Shown here: positions 1 through 5,282 of the stretch, one piece after another
Numbering within the stretch: the first letter of the stretch is position 1
How the letters are laid out: every line of letters begins with the position of its first letter
NCBI GenBank assembly: GCA_029987045.1
Contig: DALTWN010000059.1
Location: 1 to 6,463 of the forward strand
Origin: Methanocorpusculum sp.
Lineage (GTDB): Archaea; Halobacteriota; Methanomicrobia; Methanomicrobiales; Methanocorpusculaceae
Reading direction: 5' to 3'
Length of the DNA: 6,463 bases
The notes under the pieces: model-generated
Databases searched by the model: none
The model's input: the letters and a program-made list of their open reading frames with translations, nothing else
Told to the model about the DNA's origin: nothing
Made by a program: the position numbers and the translations under genes

Positions 1-167
1 GAACCAGTTTCATCAGCAGAACATCATAAATTATCCGAGAGAGAAATAGCAGTACGTGGGTCGAATAAGACAGGAAGATGGGAAATCCTCTGAAATTGGG
101 GAATAAATTGGGGAATAAATTCTTGGTCTGTTTACTTGTACAGAAATTTTAGGTTAGTACCAATGAC
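1..167. other. Left-edge stretch without a supported gene
   Basis: No gene can be supported here. Plus frame 1 is open from base 1 to a TGA at 91-93 (30 codons, ending in residues TGRWEIL) and could be the tail of a gene that begins left of the window. Plus frame 2 is also open, to a TAG at about 47-49, so neither is convincing alone. The TGA overlaps the start of a 12-bp tandem repeat. The part from about 120 to 167 is T-rich, then resembles the spacers found before the next two genes. Confidence 0.4.
93..121. repeat. 12-bp tandem repeat, about 2.4 copies
   Basis: The unit AAATTGGGGAAT occurs at 93-104 and 105-116, with the first five bases of a third copy at 117-121. The copies are identical. 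It lies between a possible upstream stop codon (91-93) and the T-rich segment before the first lipoprotein gene. It is probably a simple slippage duplication, and no function is evident. Confidence 0.85.
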
Positions 168-192
168 CCGCAGAGATGCGCGTATCTATAAG
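168..192 (+). promoter_or_regulatory. Promoter of first lipoprotein gene with 16-bp element
   Basis: A 16-bp element (CCGCAGAGATGCGCGT, 168-183) with an internal inverted repeat CGCA-GAGA-TGCG abuts a TATA-like stretch (TATCTATAAG, 183-192). An archaeal start site about 25 nt downstream of the TATA centre would fall near 213, giving a leader of only a few bases before ATG 219. The same 16 bp precede the TATA-like stretch of the next gene. The TATA call is by eye, and the role of the element as an operator or activator site is inferred. Confidence 0.5.
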
Positions 193-218
193 TAGTGAAC
201 AACCATAGTATGATACAT

Positions 219-647
219 ATGAATATGAAGAAAGTCGTATCAATCGGTACTCTTGCATTAGTCGTCATCGGCTGTGTTATCGCCGCAGGATGTACATCGA
301 AAACTTCTGATAATCAGATTATCGGAGCATGGGTGGACGATGATGGTAAAGCGCTCTTCGTACTGGCAGAGAATCTGACCGGTGCATACTATACTGCTGA
401 AAACGGAACGGTAAGCGATGCTGTTGCTGTTGCCTGGAAAAAGAATGCTGATGGAACCTATTCGCTCATCAAAGGAACAACAACGGAAACAGTAACAGTT
501 AATCCAGTCAAAGGTACATTCTTCACTACATCAGGAACGGTATTCACAAAACATGTAGCAGATGCGAGTGGAGCTGCGCCACTTATGGCATCAGATAAGA
601 GTGCTTCAGCAGAACTAGGTTTCTATCGTGTCATTTTAAATTCTTGA
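219..647 (+). CDS. Small surface lipoprotein, paralogue A
   Basis: This encodes a predicted 142-residue lipoprotein of unknown function. It has a short basic N-terminus (K4, K5), a hydrophobic segment of about residues 6-23 and a lipobox AAGC at 22-25, so C25 would be lipidated and the protein held on the outer face of the membrane. After it come IIGAW (34-38) and a small, probably beta-rich domain. Its C-terminal part (W73 to about G118, with TETVTVNPVKGTF at 89-101) closely matches the next gene. The pattern of [IV]GTW/AW followed by G-Y-[SL] strands resembles lipocalin-like lipoprotein domains, but no family can be named. The sequons N52-L-T and N62-G-T could be glycosylated. The start is chosen at ATG 219. 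An in-frame GTG at 195, ATG at 210 and ATG at 225 are alternatives, but 219 best fits the TATA spacing and signal length. It lies 113 bp before its paralogue and appears to be transcribed separately. Confidence 0.8.
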   Translation: MNMKKVVSIGTLALVVIGCVIAAGCTSKTSDNQIIGAWVDDDGKALFVLAENLTGAYYTAENGTVSDAVAVAWKKNADGTYSLIKGTTTETVTVNPVKGTFFTTSGTVFTKHVADASGAAPLMASDKSASAELGFYRVILNS

Positions 648-660
648 GACTTTAAACACC

Positions 661-677
661 CTCTCTTTTTTCTTGTT
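661..677 (+). terminator. T-rich terminator after lipoprotein A
   Basis: A pyrimidine-rich run with six consecutive T (666-671) starts 14 bp after the stop codon. There is no hairpin, as expected for archaeal oligo-T termination. Its end runs into the shared upstream block of the next gene. Confidence 0.5.
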
Positions 678-703
678 ATAAACGGTAAACCAGTAATTCC
701 CCG
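672..703. repeat. Shared upstream block, copy 1
   Basis: These 32 bp match 1333-1364 upstream of the protease gene at 25 of 32 positions without gaps. The match includes CTTGTTA at the start and CAGTAAT at 691-697. The preceding T-rich run is also similar (661-671 versus 1322-1332). A weaker version starts at 135 upstream of the first lipoprotein gene. This suggests that the terminator and promoter spacer were duplicated with the genes, or that a regulator or RNA element is shared. Confidence 0.6.
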
Positions 704-734
704 CAGAGATGCGCGTGATTGAGATATGCTTATG
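701..734 (+). promoter_or_regulatory. Promoter of second lipoprotein gene with 16-bp element
   Basis: Bases 701-716 are identical to 168-183, including the inverted repeat CGCA (702-705) and TGCG (710-713). They are followed at about 721-734 by an AT-rich TATA-like stretch (GAGATATGCTTATG). Start-site spacing of about 25 nt puts transcription near 754, just before ATG 761. The exact TATA position is uncertain. Confidence 0.45.
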
Positions 735-760
735 TTCTCTCCCGTCAACCATTCAAATAT

Positions 761-1267
761 ATGGATTCGAAAACAAAAGTATTGACAGCTGTGGTGCTCG
801 GCTGTGCGTTGGTCTTAGCATTTACTGCATGTGCAGGATGTACTGAAACAACAGACACGATTGTCGGAACCTATGGACTGGACGCTGCACAAATATTAAA
901 AGAATTAAATGATACTGCACATGTCCCCTCGGATTACGAAAAAAAGTTTATGATTCTAGGGATAAATCCGGAAAATTGGCTGAAAGTTTTTAATATTAAG
1001 CTAACTATCAACAATGGCGGTACCGGAAAGGCTGTTACTACGTACTCTAGCTCTTCTATCCCAGACTCTGAAGAACAGTTGACCTGGAAGAAGATTGGTG
1101 ATAATACCTATTCGCTTGTCTGGGGAGAATCAACAGAAACCGTAACCCTCAATCCAGTCAAAGGTACATTCACTGCATTAGGAATGCCATTCATGAAACA
1201 AGCATCAGATGCGAGTGGAAGTCTAAATTGGGATTTGACATACGTCGGGTATGGTCTGCCCGCCTAA
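761..1267 (+). CDS. Small surface lipoprotein, paralogue B
   Basis: This is a predicted 168-residue lipoprotein of unknown function and a tandem paralogue of the preceding gene. Residues 7-23 are hydrophobic and the likely lipidated residue is C27 (CAGC, 24-27). Cys at the -3 position is unusual for a lipobox, so the site is probable rather than certain. The IVGTYG motif (34-39) matches the IIGAW of paralogue A. About 30 extra residues then separate it from a strand-rich region. The C-terminal half W109 to G153 matches paralogue A, with TETVTLNPVKGTF at 125-137. At DNA level, 431-521 and 1081-1171 agree at about 70 of 91 positions, including 21 identical bases at 501-521 and 1151-1171. Past DASG both C-termini are unrelated. 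The frame stays open upstream to TTG 719, but this adds 14 residues unlike a signal peptide and removes the leader, so ATG 761 is preferred. Confidence 0.8.
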   Translation: MDSKTKVLTAVVLGCALVLAFTACAGCTETTDTIVGTYGLDAAQILKELNDTAHVPSDYEKKFMILGINPENWLKVFNIKLTINNGGTGKAVTTYSSSSIPDSEEQLTWKKIGDNTYSLVWGESTETVTLNPVKGTFTALGMPFMKQASDASGSLNWDLTYVGYGLPA

Positions 1268-1316
1268 GGCGTCTTGCCAGCCACTTAGATTGAACGTCGG
1301 GTTTGATGAGTAATTT

Positions 1317-1339
1317 CTCCATTCTATTTTTACTTGTTA
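1317..1339 (+). terminator. T-rich terminator after lipoprotein B
   Basis: A T-rich stretch with five consecutive T (about 1327-1331) begins about 50 bp after the stop codon. It resembles the terminator region of paralogue A in sequence and in its junction with CTTGTTA. It is called on base composition only. Confidence 0.4.
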
Positions 1340-1364
1340 CAAATTGCAAAACAGTAATGCCACG
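1333..1364. repeat. Shared upstream block, copy 2
   Basis: This is the partner of 672-703, with 25 of 32 positions identical. Here the block is followed by CACGTG and by CCGGAGATTTCGT (1373-1385), a possible degenerate form of the 16-bp element before the lipoprotein genes. It lies about 100 bp before the protease start codon rather than about 60 bp, so its role there may differ. Confidence 0.5.
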
Positions 1365-1423
1365 TGTTAATGCCGGAGATTTCGTTTGATATTTTCCGCG
1401 AAGTCACAGAAAACAGTGAATAA

Positions 1424-1441
1424 CCAATATTCAAATAGATA
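1424..1441 (+). promoter_or_regulatory. Putative TATA region of the C11 protease gene
   Basis: The AT-rich stretch CCAATATTCAAATAGATA centres about 25-30 nt before ATG 1464. Transcription would then start within a few bases of the start codon, as inferred for the other first genes of this window. A GGGGA at 1442-1446 lies 17 nt before ATG, too far for normal Shine-Dalgarno pairing. Confidence 0.4.
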
Positions 1442-1463
1442 GGGGAAAGAATATACTGTATAT

Positions 1464-3548
1464 ATGAATCAGAAGAAGCTTGTACTTGCGTTTCTTGCTA
1501 CGGCCATCATTATCGGTTGTCTGGCCATACCGGTAGCGGCTACCGGAACCGATAATTTCGTGATTATGTATGTTGCCGGTGGAGATCTGGAGGACAAAAT
1601 CGGGATTCCTGAAGGTACCGATAATGTCTACAACCTGATTGATAACATTGATCCGGCCAAGACGGAACTTCTGGTATTTTATGGAGGTGCACGAAACCTC
1701 GCCGGATGGGGAGATGGCATGGCAGTTGCTGATTATGCATGTCTTAAAGCCAATAAAGCAGAAAATCCAAAACAGCTTGGACAGGATGCTAACGGAAACC
1801 CGACGAAAAATATTCTTGGACGTATTGATACAAAGATGACTACTGCGGACGGGTTAAAAGCGGCTGTCGAATATGCAAATGAGTATGCCAAGAAAAAGCA
1901 GATTTCCAACCTGCCGCGATTCATCGTATTGTGGGATCATGGCGGAGGATATGTGGGATTCGCTAGCGACTTCACCAGATACACAGGAACGGTAAAAGAC
2001 AGCGATTATAATGAAACAATTCCTGTTTCAGGTATCAGGAATGCACTCATGGCTTCAGACAAAAAATTTTCGATAATCATTTTTGATGCATGTCTGATGT
2101 CCTGTATCGAAGTTGCATATGAACTGAAAGATGCGGGAGATTACCTCCTGGCTTCTGAAGAATTGGCACTTGGCGGGTTAAACTACGAGAATGTTTTTGG
2201 TAAGATATTTGCATCCACCAGCGATCCGATAACTATCGGAAAAGCGATTATCAAAGCATACATACGCCAAACCACTCTTGAGAAGACAACAACACTGTCT
2301 TTGATTGATCTGTCTAAGATTAATGCTATTTCCTCAGCTCTCGACACCTTAGGATCAGTACTTGCAAAGGCTCTCCAGGACGATGAGACCCTGAATGTTC
2401 TGGTTAAAACTTATCAGGACACGCATTCTTTTGGGGTGTATGGCGATAATACATACGGAACTACTGCGGATTTAAGCCATTTTGTCAGCAATATCGCTCG
2501 ATACGGAAGAGGTGAGATCAAGGATGCGGCAAACGCAGTGGGTAGTGCAGTCGGGGCTGCAGTCATAGCGAATGAGGTACAATCCCGGTCTCCTGATTCA
2601 AACGGGATTGCAGTTGCAAAATTCCTTAGAACCGACAATGAATTTTCTAAATACGGGAATGTGATTTCACTCTCAGGAGGAGGATGGGCAAATTACCTGT
2701 CAACCATACGGAATTATATCGAATATGGTAGCTCCGCCGTACCATCTGCTGCAACCGCTGCTGCTCCGCAGGAAGCAACTGCCAGAGGAACGTCCACAAC
2801 AACTCCGCTTGTCTTAGAAAATGGAACTGGTATGGAAGTGGTCATGATTGACTTCCTGCTGAATAGGGGTGATGGTACCGAGGTAATCCTCGGGCAGGAT
2901 CTTGCTGAGCAGGAAATGATTGCATCCGACAATCCCTACTGGGAATATCTTCCCACCGATAGCTATGCAGCTGATTATGAATGGAACGGAGCATGGTTCG
3001 TACTGGAAAACAAGGACACTCAGTCTCTTATCACCATGAAATATAATGACGAGTATACGTACAACGGAATAGAGTGTGTTGAATTCTACGTGGATGGTAC
3101 AATGACGCGGAACGGCACTACCCTGGACTCGTCGCTGGGAGTAACAATCAACGCTGATACAGGTACCGTTGAAAATGTCTATGTGGAATCGATTGATAGT
3201 CAGAAACCCATGTATGTAAACGAATGGGGTGACGGACACATTCAGGAAGGAGATATCTTTACTCCCTATATTGACATATACAACGAAGCAACCGATACCA
3301 TAACGACCGAAAACGGAACACCCCATATATTCAGTTCCAATCCGGAATCAGATTTCAACGTTGTGCAGTTTGATGATGACAAAATTGAATGGATGTATGA
3401 AATCTTCACTGTCTTTGATGAAAACGAGAAGACTTTTGTGGATGAAAATGGGAATACACGGGAATCTGCAAAATCTCCGTTCCCGGTTATGGGAATCCTT
3501 GCCGGGATTGGAGCTGCCATATTCATACTGACTGGATTGCGCAAGTAA
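1464..3548 (+). CDS. Secreted clostripain-like cysteine protease (family C11), membrane anchored
   Basis: This 694-residue protein is a predicted extracellular clostripain-type (peptidase C11) endopeptidase. Enzymes of this family usually cut after Arg or Lys. An N-terminal signal sequence (K4-K5 then hydrophobic 6-25) may be cleaved near VAATG (24-28). IIGC at 16-19 could instead act as a lipobox, but this is less likely. The catalytic domain spans about 31-420. It shows the family start MYVAGGDLE (35-43), the dyad His159 in LWDHGGG and Cys210 in FDACLM, with Asp208 and the ASEE segment (230-233) matching the basic-residue S1 pocket region. A Ser/Ala/Thr/Pro-rich linker (about 423-448) leads to an uncharacterised acidic, probably beta-rich domain (450-660) with sequons N453-G-T, N550-G-T and N617-G-T. 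The tail has SPFP (671-674), a hydrophobic helix (about 675-690) and a basic end LRK, an architecture like archaeosortase or membrane-anchor tails. It probably processes surface or imported proteins. It is transcribed alone, behind two lipoprotein genes. Confidence 0.9.
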   Translation: MNQKKLVLAFLATAIIIGCLAIPVAATGTDNFVIMYVAGGDLEDKIGIPEGTDNVYNLIDNIDPAKTELLVFYGGARNLAGWGDGMAVADYACLKANKAENPKQLGQDANGNPTKNILGRIDTKMTTADGLKAAVEYANEYAKKKQISNLPRFIVLWDHGGGYVGFASDFTRYTGTVKDSDYNETIPVSGIRNALMASDKKFSIIIFDACLMSCIEVAYELKDAGDYLLASEELALGGLNYENVFGKIFASTSDPITIGKAIIKAYIRQTTLEKTTTLSLIDLSKINAISSALDTLGSVLAKALQDDETLNVLVKTYQDTHSFGVYGDNTYGTTADLSHFVSNIARYGRGEIKDAANAVGSAVGAAVIANEVQSRSPDSNGIAVAKFLRTDNEFSKYGNVISLSGGGWANYLSTIRNYIEYGSSAVPSAATAAAPQEATARGTSTTTPLVLENGTGMEVVMIDFLLNRGDGTEVILGQDLAEQEMIASDNPYWEYLPTDSYAADYEWNGAWFVLENKDTQSLITMKYNDEYTYNGIECVEFYVDGTMTRNGTTLDSSLGVTINADTGTVENVYVESIDSQKPMYVNEWGDGHIQEGDIFTPYIDIYNEATDTITTENGTPHIFSSNPESDFNVVQFDDDKIEWMYEIFTVFDENEKTFVDENGNTRESAKSPFPVMGILAGIGAAIFILTGLRK

Positions 3549-3558
3549 TCTTCAAATT

Positions 3559-3571
3559 CTTCTTTTTTCTC
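3559..3571 (+). terminator. T-tract terminator of the protease gene
   Basis: Six consecutive T (3563-3568) within a pyrimidine-rich run lie 10-20 bp after the stop codon. No stem-loop precedes them, which fits archaeal oligo-T termination. Confidence 0.55.
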
Positions 3572-3659
3572 TCAGCAGAATATCCATCGTATTGGACCCA
3601 GACAACATCCATGAGAGAGTACGTTTTTTCGCAGAGATTATTCTGAATGAGCACATCGA

Positions 3660-3681
3660 CTCAGTTGAAAAAAGAACTGAG
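3660..3681 (-). terminator. Hairpin in the convergent spacer
   Basis: CTCAGTT (3660-3666) and AACTGAG (3675-3681) form a perfect 7-bp inverted repeat around an 8-base loop. Read on the minus strand the loop carries six T. It lies about 60 bp past the stop of the minus-strand cupin gene and could end or stabilise that transcript. It could equally be chance. The assignment as a terminator is tentative. Confidence 0.35.
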
Positions 3682-3739
3682 AATTTCTTGGAATGTTGAA
3701 AGACAGCCAGAGAACTCTACTTAGCCATAGATTGAAGAA

Positions 3740-4072
3740 TTACTCATGGATCAGCACGAGCATCATCTTGAATTGAGTGAGCGGATGTACGGCATGCGGC
3801 ACATTGGCGGGCATGATTAGCATATCTCCTGCATGAACTGTATGCGAAACCCCGCCGATAGGGATTTCCGCTTCGCCCTCGACAGCGATAACCAGTGCAT
3901 CAAACGGTGCAGAATGTTCGGACAAGCCTTCTCCTTTTTCAAAGGCAAATGCCGTAACAGTTCCTGCCTTTTTGTTTATAACCATGCGGGAGACAACAGA
4001 TCCTGCCTGGTACTCGGTAAGTTCTTTCACCGGAATTACATTTCCAATGAGTTTCGATGAGTCGTATTCCAT
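3740..4072 (-). CDS. Small single-domain cupin protein
   Basis: This 110-residue protein is a single beta-barrel cupin of unknown ligand. After a 20-residue lead (SSKLIGNVIPVKELTEY), the core shows cupin motif 1 as KGEGLSEHSAPFDALV (46-61) with the turn EGEAEI (65-70), and motif 2 as GDMLIMPANVPHAV (82-95). H53 and H93 are probable metal ligands. The usual second His of an HxH pair is replaced (HSAPFD), and D58 or E52 might substitute. This variant is common in small cupins of anaerobes, which are known mostly from genome annotation, so substrate and reaction are unknown. The start at 4072 (MEYDSSK) is chosen because the frame can be extended to 4321 only by running through the neighbouring promoter and the opposite gene, and a TATA box sits about 25 nt before 4072. 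It is cytoplasmic, with no signal peptide. It diverges from the CYTH gene and converges on the protease gene. Confidence 0.85.
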   Translation of the reverse strand: MEYDSSKLIGNVIPVKELTEYQAGSVVSRMVINKKAGTVTAFAFEKGEGLSEHSAPFDALVIAVEGEAEIPIGGVSHTVHAGDMLIMPANVPHAVHPLTQFKMMLVLIHE

Positions 4073-4093
4073 GTATTTTCCTTTGTTCCGATT

Positions 4094-4108
4094 GAATATA
4101 TGCTTCGT
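4094..4108 (-). promoter_or_regulatory. TATA/BRE of the cupin gene
   Basis: On the minus strand this reads CACGAAGCATATATTC, a BRE-like CGAAG followed by a TATATA core. The centre near 4098 predicts transcription starting at about 4073, immediately before the ATG at 4072, so the mRNA would be essentially leaderless. Confidence 0.6.
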
Positions 4109-4153
4109 GGTTGAGGAAATCTGAACCTGCCTCCCATCCTTCGTCAACACAGG

Positions 4154-4168
4154 TGAAAACCTTAATCT
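4154..4168 (+). promoter_or_regulatory. TATA/BRE of the CYTH gene
   Basis: The segment TGAAAACCTTAATCTT has a purine-rich BRE-like part and a TATA-like CTTAAT. Its centre near 4164 predicts a start at about 4190, just before the preferred ATG at 4193. The promoter lies about 55 bp from the oppositely oriented cupin TATA box. Confidence 0.5.
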
Positions 4169-4192
4169 TGTTTTTTCGTCTATATGATATAC

Positions 4193-4747
4193 ATGGGATT
4201 TGAAATCGAGATCAAGGTCCGCGTTGCAGCACTCGAACCTATCGAAGAGAAACTTGTTCGGGACGGTGCAACCCTGATTGCAGACCAGGATGAACACGAT
4301 ATCTATTACAATGCACCTCACCGAGATTTTGCAAAGACCGATGAAGCACTGCGCCTGCGTTATGTCGAAAACCAGAAATGCGGCAAGATAATGCCACCCT
4401 GCATCACTTACAAAGGAGCAAAAGTGGGAAAGGAAGGATTCAAGGCACGGGAAGAAATCATTGTCGATCTCTCTTCAGGTGAAGAATTTTCAATCCTGCT
4501 CGAACGTCTTGGATTCAGGAAAACTGCAGACGTGGAAAAACACAGGAAAATCTACCAGGTAAAAGATGCCATAATCACCCTCGATATTCTGCCGGGAATC
4601 GGTGTATTCTCAGAAATCGAAGCTTCCGCCGGATTGACTGCCGAAGAATCGATGACAGTTATCGACAGGCTTGCAGAAACCTATGGCATCACTGGAGAAC
4701 GTCTGACTAAATCCTATTTGGAAATCGTGCTAGATTCCCGGCACTAA
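4193..4747 (+). CDS. cyaB: CYTH-domain protein, class IV adenylate cyclase (CyaB) family
   Basis: This 184-residue protein has the CYTH tunnel fold, which binds nucleoside triphosphates or inorganic triphosphate with divalent metals. The signature EIEIK (ExExK) is at 4-8. Further family residues are EALRLR (51-56), TYKG (72-75), FKAREEI (83-89), EKHRKIY (115-121), LDILPGIGVFSEIE (130-143) and the C-terminal LTKSYLEIV (171-179), which together fit the CyaB branch and its full length. Members make cAMP in some bacteria, but archaeal ones are mostly untested and may be triphosphatases or thiamine-triphosphatase-like, so the cyclase name is a family label. ATG 4184 is in frame and would add MIY. 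ATG 4193 is preferred because MGFEIEIK matches the family start and the TATA spacing. It is cytoplasmic and diverges from the cupin gene. The next promoter follows within about 20 bp. Confidence 0.85.
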   Translation: MGFEIEIKVRVAALEPIEEKLVRDGATLIADQDEHDIYYNAPHRDFAKTDEALRLRYVENQKCGKIMPPCITYKGAKVGKEGFKAREEIIVDLSSGEEFSILLERLGFRKTADVEKHRKIYQVKDAIITLDILPGIGVFSEIEASAGLTAEESMTVIDRLAETYGITGERLTKSYLEIVLDSRH

Positions 4748-4753
4748 TTTCAC

Positions 4754-4759
4754 TTTTTT
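4754..4759 (+). terminator. T-tract terminator of the CYTH gene
   Basis: Six consecutive T begin 7 bp after the stop codon. The BRE-like part of the next promoter starts within a few bases, so termination and re-initiation are tightly packed. Confidence 0.5.
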
Positions 4760-4761
4760 CC

Positions 4762-4779
4762 CGAAAACAAATCTATATC
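4762..4779 (+). promoter_or_regulatory. TATA/BRE of the nuoEF-like operon
   Basis: CGAAAACAAATCTATATC combines a good BRE-like CGAAAA with a TATA-like CTATAT. The predicted start is near 4800, about 10 nt before ATG 4812. No Shine-Dalgarno is visible before this gene. Confidence 0.6.
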
Positions 4780-4811
4780 CATCTTCAAACCAAACTTAAC
4801 AGTATTCAACT

Positions 4812-5282
4812 ATGGCACTGGATGGATTGGATACAATAATCGAAAAATATCCTCAGAAAATGGAATTCGCACTGGCAATTCTTCAGGATATGCAGCATAA
4901 ATACGGATATGTTCCGCGTGAAGGTCTGGAAGCAGCCGCAAAATATCTTGAATGCCCGGTTTCACATCTGTATTCGATGGTGACCTTTTACAAGGCTCTT
5001 TCACTGAAACCCAAGGGAAAACATATCATCCGGGTATGCGATGGAACCGCATGCCATATCAAAAAATCCATCGACATGGCAGAAACCATCTGTTCCGAAC
5101 TGTCAATCCGACCGGGAGACACCACCGAAGACGGATTGTTCTCGCTGGAACTGGTCAATTGTCTTGGAACCTGTGCACTGGCACCGGTAATGCTTGTTGA
5201 TACCCGGTATTATGGAAAGCTTACCCATAAAAAGATCAGGGCAATTCTCGCAAAATATCGTGAGGAGGAGATGCAGAAATGA
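4812..5282 (+). CDS. nuoE: NuoE/HndA-type [2Fe-2S] subunit (24 kDa family)
   Basis: This 156-residue cytoplasmic protein is a thioredoxin-like [2Fe-2S] subunit of NADH-oxidising or NAD(P)-reducing complexes, where it carries electrons next to the flavin subunit. An N-terminal helical part (about 8-66) contains the family pattern ILQDMQHKYGYVP (23-35) and LYSMVTFYKALSLKP (53-67). The ferredoxin domain supplies the four expected ligands C76 and C81 (VCDGTAC) plus C117 and C121 (NCLGTCALAPVMLVD, 116-130). Its length is normal for the family. It is the first gene of an operon and overlaps the NuoF-type gene by 4 nt (ATGA), so the two are almost certainly translated together and form one complex. 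It may belong to HndABCD/HydABC-like bifurcating hydrogenases, NAD-linked formate dehydrogenases or another soluble complex. The gene symbol reflects family membership, not evidence for a respiratory complex I. Confidence 0.9.
   Translation: MALDGLDTIIEKYPQKMEFALAILQDMQHKYGYVPREGLEAAAKYLECPVSHLYSMVTFYKALSLKPKGKHIIRVCDGTACHIKKSIDMAETICSELSIRPGDTTEDGLFSLELVNCLGTCALAPVMLVDTRYYGKLTHKKIRAILAKYREEEMQK
5262..5270 (+). promoter_or_regulatory. Strong Shine-Dalgarno for the nuoF-like gene
   Basis: GAGGAGGAG ends 8 bases before ATG 5279 and lies inside the coding end of the NuoE-type gene. It fixes the start of the NuoF-type gene. It contrasts with the first genes of transcripts in this window, which show no comparable site. 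Confidence 0.8.

Noticed and set aside
1..93. C-terminal end of an upstream gene in plus frame 1
   Set aside because: Thirty open codons without a recognisable motif are not enough, and a second frame is open over half the stretch. It is described only as part of the left-edge region.
1262..1270. Palindrome GCCTAAGGC over the stop codon of lipoprotein B
   Set aside because: A 4-bp stem with a single central base cannot form a hairpin. A site this short is expected by chance.
1402..1419. Imperfect dyad TCAC...GTGA before the protease promoter
   Set aside because: Only 5 of 8 positions are symmetric, so an operator call is not justified without other copies.
2814..3326. 170-codon open frame on the minus strand within the protease gene
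   Set aside because: It is antisense to a strongly supported coding region, has no motif or promoter, and its Cys/Ile-rich composition is typical of an antisense shadow.
3647..3724. 25-codon plus-strand frame MSTSTQLKKELRISW... in the convergent spacer
   Set aside because: It is very short, has no ribosome binding site or TATA at the right distance, and overlaps the hairpin and another open frame.
4073..4321. N-terminal extension of the cupin frame on the minus strand up to 4321
   Set aside because: The extra 83 residues are the antisense of the CYTH start and the shared promoter. They show no cupin-like features, and a TATA box sits correctly for the start at 4072.
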